Source: Halobacillus naozhouensis
GTDB lineage: Bacteria > Bacillota > Bacilli > Bacillales > Halobacillaceae
Assembly: GCF_029714185.1 (NCBI RefSeq)
Contig: NZ_CP121671.1
Coordinates: 2,976,001-3,040,000, forward strand
Direction of reading: 5' to 3'
Length of the DNA: 64,000 nt
The position numbers were made by a program, and so were the translations under genes. Shown here in pieces: positions 16,976 through 25,513 of this stretch (positions are counted from its first letter, which is position 1; each line of letters opens with the position of its first letter). The notes beneath the pieces were generated by a model. The model was given only the letters and a program-made list of their open reading frames with translations, did no database searches and had not been told where the DNA came from.

Positions 16976-17583
16976 CTAGCTTTATTGCCTTGCACATTGT
17001 ATCAGGTATATTATAAAGGGTTGGTCTAAAAACGACAATTAATACCTTAAGCCATGCATTTATTGCATGTTCACTAAGAGTTTAATTAAAATACAATACT
17101 GATCCTGAAATCTATTGAAAATGAGTTTATTTTCAAATTATCATCTTTATTTGAAGAGCTCCTAATTGGCTTTATAATCACAATAACGAAATGAACGATG
17201 TTAAACTTTTTAAAAAATTATTTATTGAGATCTAAAGAAATCAAAATGAACTCTTTGGCGTGGAAAGAGACTTGTAAAATGCCTCCTGAGTGTAGATTTG
17301 CAAAAAATAACCGAACTAAAATTGTAATAACACATTTAATTGCTCGGCTCGCTACTACGAAAATACATACACCAACCCCGTCGTAACTTTGAAAGTTGTA
17401 ACTTTAAAGAACTGATCAGATCACTCGTCAGGTGTACGGACTACTGGTTGATGCTCGAGGTGGATTCAATTAACTAATTAAAAAGGTACTGCTGACTAGT
17501 TGCCCAGTCGGCGCAGCAGAAGATTCTTTTCCCTTCTCATTGGAGTAGAGAAGTTTGAAGAAGTTTACTATGAAATTCGCAAA
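16976..17583. other. Gene-poor AT-rich gap between tagA and tagH
   Basis: About 600 bases with no frame that has both a ribosome site and protein-like composition. AACTTTGAAAGTT at 17384-17396 is a perfect 13-base dyad, followed by another AACTTT. I see no recognisable gene remnant, RNA or insertion sequence end. Confidence 0.5.
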
Positions 17584-17619
17584 AAAAGATGCTTAATGAA
17601 TGATTCATAAGCATCTTTT
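17584..17619 (-). terminator. Terminator after tagH
   Basis: AAAGATGCTTA and TAAGCATCTTT form the stem with an inner ATGAAT/ATTCAT dyad, and the minus strand ends in seven T. It lies 5 bases past the tagH stop. Confidence 0.9.
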
Positions 17620-17624
17620 TCTTG

Positions 17625-18437
17625 TTATATTAGTGACAGGCTACTAAGGCTTTCCTTTTGTTTTTCTAATGCATCTTTTCGGAATTTTTTTTTCTCGGAA
17701 TTACTCATTTTTTTAAATTCTTCTACAAATTTCTCATACCGTGGTAAAACGTCCTCCGCCGAACCAAAATCCTTTACCATACCGTAATCTAACCATAGAA
17801 TCTTCTCACAAAATTGTTTCATCTGACCAATAGAGTGACTCACGAAAACCATGGTTTTACCTTGAGCTTTAAATTCTTTCATTTTATTAAGGCTTTTTTC
17901 AGCAAATGCCTTATCACCCACAGATAGCGCCTCATCTATAATTAATATATCAGGATCAACATTTATAGAAATCGCAAAACCTAATCTTGATTTCATACCA
18001 CTTGAGTAAGATTTAACGGGTTGATCAATAAACTTTCCCAGTTCAGAAAACTCTATAATTTTAGGTTCAAGTAAATCAATTTCTTTCCTAGTAAAGCCCA
18101 ACATTAAACATTTCAGTTCAATATTATCTCTTCCTGAAAGGTCATTTTTCAATCCTGAAGCTACTGCTATGAGGGCTGCTTGTCCATCTACTTCAACTTC
18201 ACCCGTAGTCTCTGGCACTATTCCAGATATAATATTGGATAAAGTAGACTTTCCTGAACCGTTCACTCCTACAAACCCTATGATATCACCTTTCTCTGCT
18301 TCAAAACTAACATTCGCCAAAGCAAAGAAATCTTCACCATAACTTTTTGGAGTAAGCAAATCTAAGATTCTCTCTGAAGTTGAAGAATATAATTTATACT
18401 TCTTAGTAACATGGGAGACTTTAATGGCCTTATCCAT
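17625..18437 (-). CDS. tagH: Teichoic acid ABC exporter ATPase TagH (short form)
   Basis: 270 residues: Walker A GVNGSGKST, signature YSSGMKSRLGFA, Walker B ILIIDEALSVGD, H-loop VSHSI. Together with TagG it forms the inner-membrane ABC exporter that flips lipid-linked teichoic acid. B. subtilis TagH is about 527 residues because of a C-terminal extension with extracellular part. Here only the ATPase plus a short charged tail is present, as in S. aureus TarH. The start ATG lies 15 bases after the tagG stop. Confidence 0.94.
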   Translation of the reverse strand: MDKAIKVSHVTKKYKLYSSTSERILDLLTPKSYGEDFFALANVSFEAEKGDIIGFVGVNGSGKSTLSNIISGIVPETTGEVEVDGQAALIAVASGLKNDLSGRDNIELKCLMLGFTRKEIDLLEPKIIEFSELGKFIDQPVKSYSSGMKSRLGFAISINVDPDILIIDEALSVGDKAFAEKSLNKMKEFKAQGKTMVFVSHSIGQMKQFCEKILWLDYGMVKDFGSAEDVLPRYEKFVEEFKKMSNSEKKKFRKDALEKQKESLSSLSLI

Positions 18438-18452
18438 CTAATCACCTCCATT

Positions 18453-19271
18453 TTATAAATAATCAATAAAATGTCTTCTAAATTTAATGTGTAATACCGC
18501 ACCAAATACCAAGAATACAATCGTTAATCCCCAAAAGTACAGTGTATACTGCCAATGCTCTATAAAGTACCACTCTACACCAAAAAGAGCAGCTCTATAA
18601 CCCTCAATTAAATAATATAAAGGGTTTAACTTCATAATCGTAGGGAGCGGTTCTTCTAGCGTAGAAATCTCCCATAAGATAGGTGATAAATAAAGGAACA
18701 TTTTTAAAGTTGAATTAAGGAACATATGCACATCTCTAACGATTGTTGACAAGGTAGAGGTGATCAATGAAATAGCAAAAATAAGTGTAAATGTAGCAAA
18801 GATCAAATAAACAAATTGGAGATAATAAACATTTATAGGATAACCTGACAATTGAAATATGATAATTACTATAATCAACATCAGTAAATGAATATAGAAT
18901 TGGGAAAATATAATATAACTTGGTATGACACTCATTGGAAAGTTCATTTTAGAGAGCATTTTCAGCCTGGAATAAATGGATTTTGAGCCTTGAATTGTTG
19001 CTTGGTAAAAATAAAACCACAGCACTATTCCAGCCATAAGCCAAAATATAAAAGGCACTTGTTGTCCATTTACATTCATATTTCCAGTTTCACGGATTCC
19101 AACACCGAATACAAACCAATATATCAGAATTTGTATTAATGGATTTATGACTTCCCAGGCCATACCCAAATAATTATTATTATTTTTACTTTTCAATTCA
19201 TATAAAGAAAGCCTTCGGATTAGATAAATATTTTCTAATTGTTCCTTAATCACATGTATTACAGACTTCAT
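18453..19271 (-). CDS. tagG: Teichoic acid ABC exporter permease TagG
   Basis: 272 residues with six membrane helices, ABC-2 type permease. NYLGMAWEVINPLIQILIYW near the N-terminus and the C-terminal PLYYLIEGYRAALFG are typical of polysaccharide ABC permeases (TagG, Wzm). It exports the teichoic acid chain with TagH. The order tagG-tagH with a short gap implies a two-gene operon. The ATG at 19271 is preceded by GGAAAAA, a modest site. Confidence 0.93.
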   Translation of the reverse strand: MKSVIHVIKEQLENIYLIRRLSLYELKSKNNNNYLGMAWEVINPLIQILIYWFVFGVGIRETGNMNVNGQQVPFIFWLMAGIVLWFYFYQATIQGSKSIYSRLKMLSKMNFPMSVIPSYIIFSQFYIHLLMLIIVIIIFQLSGYPINVYYLQFVYLIFATFTLIFAISLITSTLSTIVRDVHMFLNSTLKMFLYLSPILWEISTLEEPLPTIMKLNPLYYLIEGYRAALFGVEWYFIEHWQYTLYFWGLTIVFLVFGAVLHIKFRRHFIDYL

Positions 19272-19378
19272 AAGTTTTTCCTTTCAGATAAGTGAATTCA
19301 AAAAACAATAATACTATATTTGAAGTATCTTGTGAATAACATCTTTCTAGTTAGTACTAATAGAAGGTAATGCTTTAA

Positions 19379-20569
19379 TTAGTCTCTCAACAAGAAATCC
19401 ATCACACGTTTTGATGAAATACCTTGTTCTAATTTACAAAACCTTGAATAAAAAGATTTCTCTTTTTCACTGAATTGATGGCCATTATTTTCTATTTTTA
19501 TTATTTCCTTCACTATACTAGAAGTTGTATTAAGTAAAGGCCCCGGGGCTTCCTTCTCAAAGTCAAAATAAAACCCTCTTAACCGGTCTCTATAATCATC
19601 AAGATCGTAAGTGAAAAATATCATTGGTCTTTTTAAATTTGCATAATCAAAAAACACAGATGAATAGTCAGTGATTAAAATATCCGAAACCAAATATAAT
19701 TCCCTTATATCTTCATAACTAGATACATCCAAAACAAAATCACCGAGATCGGATAAGTCAATATTTTCCGCGACCAAGTAATGCATTCGTAATAGTATTA
19801 CATAATTTTCCCCTAATTCTTTCTTCATTTTACTCAGGTCTAGCTGTAAATTAAATTTATATCGACCCTTTTCGTAAAACTGGTCATCTCTCCATGTTGG
19901 AGCATAAAGAATTACTCTCTTCTCAATTGGTATACCTAGCTTTTCCTTCAGATAAAAAATTTCTTCACTATTATTATTCGTATATAGATAGTCATTTCTG
20001 GGATATCCTGTTTCAATTATTCTTCCTTCGTATTTAAAAGCATTTTTGAAAATTTTTGTTGAATATAAATTCGGTGAGACTAAATAATCCCATTTACTTG
20101 CTTCATATACAAAGTTCCTTCTATACCTTTCAGTGTCCGTACCCGGCATTTGAACATTTTCTATATCTACACCTAACTTTTTTAGAGGTGTACCATGCCA
20201 TGTTTGTAAATAAATAGTCCTTGACGGTTTTATCATCCATAGTGGCATACGGCTATTTACTACCCAAATTTTTGCTCTAGACATAAGATAGAGCCACCTA
20301 AGTGACAACCTTTTCACAAATCTAATATCATAATTTTTAAACTTATTAATGTATCTTCTATCTGCAGCCCAAATTAATGTGTAATCCTTATATTCTCTAC
20401 TCAAATATTCATAAATAGCCCTTGGGTTATCACTGAATTGTTTCCCATGAAAACTTTCAAAAATAATAAGCCTTGAGTTAGTAGGAAATATACTAAAAAA
20501 CCTCATTCCTAACCTGAGCATTCTAGTAACGACATTATTCATTTTTATTTTATTTACTACTTTTTTCAT
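19379..20569 (-). CDS. CDP-glycerol glycerophosphotransferase (TagF/TagB-like)
   Basis: About 396 residues. Motifs of the family are QTWHGTPLKKLG with the catalytic His, LYAPTWRDDQFYEKG, LLRMHYL and ITDYSSVFFDYANLKRP. Peripheral membrane enzymes of this kind add glycerol phosphate units from CDP-glycerol to the growing teichoic acid. Length fits TagB-like or single-domain polymerases, and primase versus polymerase cannot be told. The ATG at 20569 has GGGG 9 bases upstream, and an ATG at 20584 is in frame. It is one of four related enzymes here. Confidence 0.9.
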   Translation of the reverse strand: MKKVVNKIKMNNVVTRMLRLGMRFFSIFPTNSRLIIFESFHGKQFSDNPRAIYEYLSREYKDYTLIWAADRRYINKFKNYDIRFVKRLSLRWLYLMSRAKIWVVNSRMPLWMIKPSRTIYLQTWHGTPLKKLGVDIENVQMPGTDTERYRRNFVYEASKWDYLVSPNLYSTKIFKNAFKYEGRIIETGYPRNDYLYTNNNSEEIFYLKEKLGIPIEKRVILYAPTWRDDQFYEKGRYKFNLQLDLSKMKKELGENYVILLRMHYLVAENIDLSDLGDFVLDVSSYEDIRELYLVSDILITDYSSVFFDYANLKRPMIFFTYDLDDYRDRLRGFYFDFEKEAPGPLLNTTSSIVKEIIKIENNGHQFSEKEKSFYSRFCKLEQGISSKRVMDFLLRD

Positions 20570-20606
20570 ATACTTAAACCCCATAGACTTTAATAGAAGA
20601 CACTAT

Positions 20607-20641
20607 TACTCGAGAAGACATTTTCAACGTCCCCTCGAGTA
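20607..20641 (-). other. Hairpin between two polymerase genes
   Basis: TACTCGAG and CTCGAGTA, with an inner GGAC/GTCT pairing, form a stem-loop 8 bases after the upstream gene's stop. No T-run follows on the minus strand, so RNA stability or partial termination are possible uses. Confidence 0.4.
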
Positions 20642-20648
20642 TCTCAAT

Positions 20649-23405
20649 TTATTGAATTTCCTTTATGCTCTCATATACACGTACTGAATTATTTTGATCA
20701 CTATGTTCAAAGAACTCGTCTATACGCTCTCTATAATTATCTGGAAGTTTACAATCGCTATCAAGATAGTTTTTAACTTCACTAATAATTTCAGGTAACG
20801 TATTAATTACTGGTCCAAATCCCATATTTTCGTATTCGAAGTAACCACTAGAAAAATGTCCACTATGAAATTCTTCCTGGTCAAACTGAAAATAAATTAC
20901 TGGCTTTCTTAAATATGCAAAATCAAATGCCACAGACGAATAATCAGTAATCATAAGACTTGATTCATTAAATAATTTATTATAAGTTACATCATCAGGG
21001 TTTACAACTTCTACTATATCATCTTTTTCATCAAAGTCTTGAATTTGTTCTTTAAGGCTAGGGTGGATCACAAATTTTATACTATAATTTTTTTCCTTTG
21101 CTTTCCTAATTAATTCTTGATCGTTAATAAGACTATTATACATTTTAAAATACTCAGTATGAGCAAATCCTTCATTATACACTCTTTGGAAGTTATTATC
21201 TAACTTCGATGCAATGTTCTGCCTCCATGTTGGCATAATAACAATTTGCTTATTAGATTTATCAATTAACCTGTCATGCCGTGGGAATCCAGTTAACTTT
21301 ACTTCTTTTTCGGTATAACCGTATTTACCATTTACAATTGAGTTCTTTTCGTAAGGAGAAGCACATACAAAAAGCTTAATATTCTTTTGATATTTATTTA
21401 ACCATCCTGACAAATCGTTTTGCGTTACCCCATGCTGTAAAAATACATAATCATAATTCAACAGATCTTTGTAGTAAACCTTCATAGATTGAAATGGGTT
21501 AATAATAACTTCATCTGCATGAGAAGAGATAAATTTATTCGTAAACATCAACATTAATTTGTGATAGTACGTACCATAAGGAATTACCTTACCATACTTT
21601 TTCATTCTTTCAAAGTCTGAGCTTTTCTTTGAAATAACAAAGTATTTCTTTATACCGTCATCTTGGTTTACCACATGTCTGAATAAAACTTCAGCATTAT
21701 CGTCTGCTTTATCAATCCGGTCCATAAAGAGGTATATATTTTGGTTAGCTAAGAGTGGACTGATAGCATAATATAAAAGCCTCACAGCTAATCCCTTCTT
21801 AGCACCAGACTTTTTCTTAGACAAATGATAAAGTCTCTTTGCCATACCTGCCTCTTTTTTTATCCTCTTGAAAAACGTGTGTGGTACTACTACCAATTTT
21901 TCCTTACCTGGGAAAATAATCAACTTATCCTTTGCATAGTAACTAGGAACCTTTTTTGAAAATTTGACATGTTTACCAAGCTTGTATCCTAAAACACGTT
22001 CCGTACCATCAACATTTATCTTAAACTTCACGTCATTTGTGGCTCTTGTTCCGTTAATCGGTATTTCATATTTAAAACCATGTATTTTTTTCACGGTTAT
22101 TCCCCAGACTTTTACATCACTTAGGGGCCGATCAACCTGAACAGTGTTGTACTCTTGATCATTTACAAGAAGAGAAATTTGGCACTCATTTGCATCAAAT
22201 GCGCTTGCAAACATACCTTCAACAAGTATTTTGTTATTATTAATTTCCATTGTATTAATATAAACTTTTTGATCCTCAAGCCTATTAATTAGACTTCCAT
22301 TGAAATATAAATGAATACTATCTTTTAGTACCACCTTTTTCAGAAGGCTGTCTTCACTATTTAGATATTTTAACTTTAATGCGAACAATTTCAAATGGAA
22401 ATTAATATATTTTTGATTATTGATAACATCGCTGTCAATGTAAAATAAGACATCTTGTATTAAGCTTACAAATTGCTGCTGATCTTCTTCGCTTAACACA
22501 GAGGTTGGTAATTCTTTAACTCTAAACTTCCATTGTAAATCGTACATGATTACATGTTGGAGATATTTAGGAACAGTACCCCACCTATCCAGAGCATCTT
22601 TAATTAATGCTAGAGAAAAGTGCACAAGACTTTCGTTATACCAAGCTTTAGAAGAACTACTGTTTTGGATAGCAGACGTTTGACTATTTCTAACCCTATA
22701 GAAATACTTGGTGTTAGATAATACTCCATACGCCTCCTTATTTAAGATTATTTGATTTATATATTTTGCATCTTCTCCGTATTTAAGGTTCTCATCAAAC
22801 CTATACAGTGTTGCTTGTTCTGCTGTGATAAATGTGCTGCTAACATGTAATTGAATTTTGTTTGGTGTTTCATTAATATCAATTATACGTGTTTTATCAA
22901 ATTTATCACTTAACATGTGTAACCCTTTTTTTGCTTCAAAGTAATAAATTGGAAGACATACAACATCAATTTTTTCAGTGTTTTTTGTAAAAAAACGGTA
23001 AACTTTTTCGAGAGCATCTTCTTTCAAAATATCATCAGAATCCAGAAAATTCACATACTTGCCCTTTACAAATTCAATCCCCTTATTTCTCGCACTACTG
23101 ACTCCGCCATTATCTTTTTTAACATAATAAACATTGTTAGGGTATTGTTCAGAATACCTCAAGCAAACTTCCTCGCTATTATCAGGACTTCCATCATTTA
23201 CAAGTATTATTTGAACATGGGTTTCAAAATCTAACGTTTGATCGATAACACTTTGAATTGTTTCACCGATATAATCTTCAACATTATAAACCGGGATAAT
23301 TATTGAAAAAAGAAATTCTGATTCATTAGCATTAGGAAATCTATATTTATAAGCTAGTTTATTCTCATATTCGTTAATTGTACTTTTATAAATACCTTGC
23401 TTCAT
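20649..23405 (-). CDS. Bifunctional GT2 glycosyltransferase / CDP-glycerol glycerophosphotransferase
   Basis: About 918 residues. An N-terminal GT2 domain (FSIIIPVYNVEDYIGETI, LVNDGSPDNS, FLDSDD; residues 30-260) is followed by a helical and beta-rich linker, then a TagF-like domain in the last 370 residues (LQHGVTQNDLSGW, IMPTWRQNIASK, ITDYSSVAFDFAYLRKP). Such fusions probably add a sugar and glycerol phosphate alternately or decorate the chain. The ATG at 23405 has GGAGAG 9 bases ahead. An ATG at 23444 overlaps the galE stop and is the alternative. Confidence 0.9.
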   Translation of the reverse strand: MKQGIYKSTINEYENKLAYKYRFPNANESEFLFSIIIPVYNVEDYIGETIQSVIDQTLDFETHVQIILVNDGSPDNSEEVCLRYSEQYPNNVYYVKKDNGGVSSARNKGIEFVKGKYVNFLDSDDILKEDALEKVYRFFTKNTEKIDVVCLPIYYFEAKKGLHMLSDKFDKTRIIDINETPNKIQLHVSSTFITAEQATLYRFDENLKYGEDAKYINQIILNKEAYGVLSNTKYFYRVRNSQTSAIQNSSSSKAWYNESLVHFSLALIKDALDRWGTVPKYLQHVIMYDLQWKFRVKELPTSVLSEEDQQQFVSLIQDVLFYIDSDVINNQKYINFHLKLFALKLKYLNSEDSLLKKVVLKDSIHLYFNGSLINRLEDQKVYINTMEINNNKILVEGMFASAFDANECQISLLVNDQEYNTVQVDRPLSDVKVWGITVKKIHGFKYEIPINGTRATNDVKFKINVDGTERVLGYKLGKHVKFSKKVPSYYAKDKLIIFPGKEKLVVVPHTFFKRIKKEAGMAKRLYHLSKKKSGAKKGLAVRLLYYAISPLLANQNIYLFMDRIDKADDNAEVLFRHVVNQDDGIKKYFVISKKSSDFERMKKYGKVIPYGTYYHKLMLMFTNKFISSHADEVIINPFQSMKVYYKDLLNYDYVFLQHGVTQNDLSGWLNKYQKNIKLFVCASPYEKNSIVNGKYGYTEKEVKLTGFPRHDRLIDKSNKQIVIMPTWRQNIASKLDNNFQRVYNEGFAHTEYFKMYNSLINDQELIRKAKEKNYSIKFVIHPSLKEQIQDFDEKDDIVEVVNPDDVTYNKLFNESSLMITDYSSVAFDFAYLRKPVIYFQFDQEEFHSGHFSSGYFEYENMGFGPVINTLPEIISEVKNYLDSDCKLPDNYRERIDEFFEHSDQNNSVRVYESIKEIQ

Positions 23406-23440
23406 TATATAACACTCTCCTATAACGACCTTACTAACAT

Positions 23441-24451
23441 TCATTCATATCCTAAGGGATTGTTTTTTTGCCAATTCCACGCGTCTGTACACATATTTTT
23501 AAGGTTTAATGTTGCACTCCAAGAAAGAATCTTTTTCGCTTTAGACGGATCGGCGTAACATATAGCTGCATCTCCGCTTCTTCTTTCAGTTATTACATAC
23601 GGTATATTAACACCGGAAACTTCCTTAAAAGTTTCGATCATTTCTAATACCGATGTACCTTCTCCAGTCCCTAAATTAAATGCATCTATTCCTCTGGACC
23701 CTTCCACTTTTTTCAAAGCGCTTAAATGGCCATTAGCTAAATCAACTACATGAATATAATCTCTGACCCCAGTACCGTCTTTTGTAGGATAGTTATCCCC
23801 AAACACTTTTAACTTTTCCAACTTGCCGATAGCAACTTGAGTAATGTAAGGCATTAAATTATTCGGCGCATCGGATGGATCTTCTCCTATTAAGCCACTT
23901 GGATGTGACCCTACAGGGTTAAAATACCTTAAAAGTGCAATACTCCAGCGCTGATCTGATTTATATAAATCAGAAAGTATTTCTTCAATCATGAGTTTGG
24001 TCTGACCATAGGGGTTTATAGCATCAAGTCTTGCTTCTTCAGTAATTGGGTTACTTTCCGGCACACCATATACTGTAGCTGAGGAACTAAAAACTAAATT
24101 TCTAACATTATTTGCCTGCATTACTTCACATAAGTTTAAAGTACCCACAACATTATTTTGATAATATTTCATTGGATGCGTCACAGATTCTCCAACTGAC
24201 TTTAATCCCGCAAAATGAATAACAGAATCTATTTCATTTTTTGCAAAAACCTCTTCAATCTCACTTTTTTCCTTTAGATCTATTTCATAATAATTAATTT
24301 CTTTACCGGTTATCTCGGCAATTTTATCAAAAACAATTTTTTTGCTATTGGAAAAATTATCGGCAACTACCACTTCATAATCATTATTTAGAAGTTCAAC
24401 ACAGGTGTGACTCCCTATATAACCTGCTCCTCCAGTTACAAGAATTGCCAT
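23441..24451 (-). CDS. galE: UDP-glucose 4-epimerase GalE
   Basis: 336 residues, extended SDR family. The NAD-binding motif is TGGAGYIGSHT at the N-terminus, with SSSATVYG (catalytic Ser) and YGQTK (Tyr-x3-Lys). The substrate region ALLRYFNPVGSHPSG is GalE-like. It interconverts UDP-glucose and UDP-galactose (or the N-acetyl forms) in the cytosol to feed wall polymer synthesis. An extended -10 promoter lies at 24510-24518, and its position between gtaB and the GT2 fusion fits donor supply. Confidence 0.95.
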   Translation of the reverse strand: MAILVTGGAGYIGSHTCVELLNNDYEVVVADNFSNSKKIVFDKIAEITGKEINYYEIDLKEKSEIEEVFAKNEIDSVIHFAGLKSVGESVTHPMKYYQNNVVGTLNLCEVMQANNVRNLVFSSSATVYGVPESNPITEEARLDAINPYGQTKLMIEEILSDLYKSDQRWSIALLRYFNPVGSHPSGLIGEDPSDAPNNLMPYITQVAIGKLEKLKVFGDNYPTKDGTGVRDYIHVVDLANGHLSALKKVEGSRGIDAFNLGTGEGTSVLEMIETFKEVSGVNIPYVITERRSGDAAICYADPSKAKKILSWSATLNLKNMCTDAWNWQKNNPLGYE

Positions 24452-24509
24452 TAGTAAATAACCTCCACCATCTATAGTAATACTACTTTTTCTAGTTTAC
24501 AGCCTTGTA

Positions 24510-24518
24510 ATTATATCA
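24510..24518 (-). promoter_or_regulatory. Extended -10 promoter element of galE
   Basis: TGATATAAT on the minus strand, about 60 bases before the galE start, in the only long gap between gtaB and galE. No strong -35 hexamer at the usual distance. Confidence 0.45.
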
Positions 24519-24592
24519 AAACTTGTCGAAATACGCTATGACACTACACTGAAATAGTTAATATCCAATTATAAATAGGCCATTATATAAAC

Positions 24593-24624
24593 ATAAAACG
24601 CACCCTGAAAAAGGGCACGTTTTA
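24593..24624 (-). terminator. Terminator after gtaB
   Basis: ATAAAACGTGCCCT and AGGGTGCGTTTTAT pair around TTTTC, 3 bases past the gtaB stop. One G-T type mismatch lies in the stem. Confidence 0.8.
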
Positions 24625-24627
24625 TAA

Positions 24628-25509
24628 TTATATTTTTTCTTTCAATGTTTCATTTAGAGTACTTAAATAATCCCTAAGATCATCACTTAGATCTGGTCTT
24701 GATAAACCAATTTCAATTGTGGTTTTTATAAAACCTAACTGTTCTCCTACATCATATCTACTACCTTCAAATTCATAACCGTATACCTCTTGTAACTCAT
24801 TAAGCTTTTCAATCGCATCAGTTAGCTGAATCTCTCCACCAGCACCAATTTCTTGTTCACCTAAGAAATCAAATATTTCAGGTTTTAGTATATATCTGCC
24901 AATTATAGCTAAATTAGATGGTGCCGTACCCGGTTTAGGCTTTTCTACAAACTTTTTAACATTATATTTTCTTCCTTCACTGGATATAGGATCAATAATG
25001 CCATATCTGTGAGTGTCTGCTTCTGGTACTTGCTGTACGCCAATAACAGAAGATTGTGTTTCGTTATAGACATTGATTAATTGCTTAAGACATGGGGTTT
25101 CATTTCTCACGATGTCGTCCCCTAAAAGAACGGCAAATGGCTCGTTTGCTATAAACTTCCTAGCACACCAAACAGCATGGCCAAGACCTTTAGGTTCTTT
25201 TTGCCTAATGTAGTGTATATCTACTTTAGATGATTCTCTAACCTTTTCCAACAACTCAAATTTTTCTTTTTGAATAAGGTTGTCTTCTAATTCAAAGGAG
25301 TTGTCAAAGTGATCCTCTATCGCCCGTTTTCCTTTACCAGTAATAATTAGGATATCCTCTATTCCTGACTCTATTGCTTCTTCAACGATATACTGAATTG
25401 TCGGTTTATCAACTATAGGTAACATTTCTTTCGGCATTGCTTTTGTTGCAGGTAAAAATCTTGTTCCTAACCCAGCAGCAGGTATAATTGCCTTTTTAAT
25501 ACTACTCAT
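24628..25509 (-). CDS. gtaB: UTP-glucose-1-phosphate uridylyltransferase GtaB
   Basis: 293 residues. The nucleotidyltransferase signature is AAGLGTRFLPATKAMPKE. Further family motifs are QKEPKGLGHAVWCAR, VLLGDDIV and KFVEKPKPGTAPSNLA. It makes UDP-glucose from UTP and glucose-1-phosphate, the latter from PgcA at 45505-47220. UDP-glucose decorates teichoic acids and feeds GalE. It follows the TagF-like gene by 4 bases and is probably co-transcribed. Confidence 0.96.
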   Translation of the reverse strand: MSSIKKAIIPAAGLGTRFLPATKAMPKEMLPIVDKPTIQYIVEEAIESGIEDILIITGKGKRAIEDHFDNSFELEDNLIQKEKFELLEKVRESSKVDIHYIRQKEPKGLGHAVWCARKFIANEPFAVLLGDDIVRNETPCLKQLINVYNETQSSVIGVQQVPEADTHRYGIIDPISSEGRKYNVKKFVEKPKPGTAPSNLAIIGRYILKPEIFDFLGEQEIGAGGEIQLTDAIEKLNELQEVYGYEFEGSRYDVGEQLGFIKTTIEIGLSRPDLSDDLRDYLSTLNETLKEKI

Positions 25510-25513
25510 CGCA

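Noticed and set aside
17198..17386. 62-codon plus-strand frame in the tagA-tagH gap
   Set aside because: No ribosome site, unlikely composition and no similarity that I recognise.
20607..20641. Rho-independent terminator between two polymerase genes
   Set aside because: The stem is clear but no T-run follows on the transcribed strand; kept only as a hairpin.
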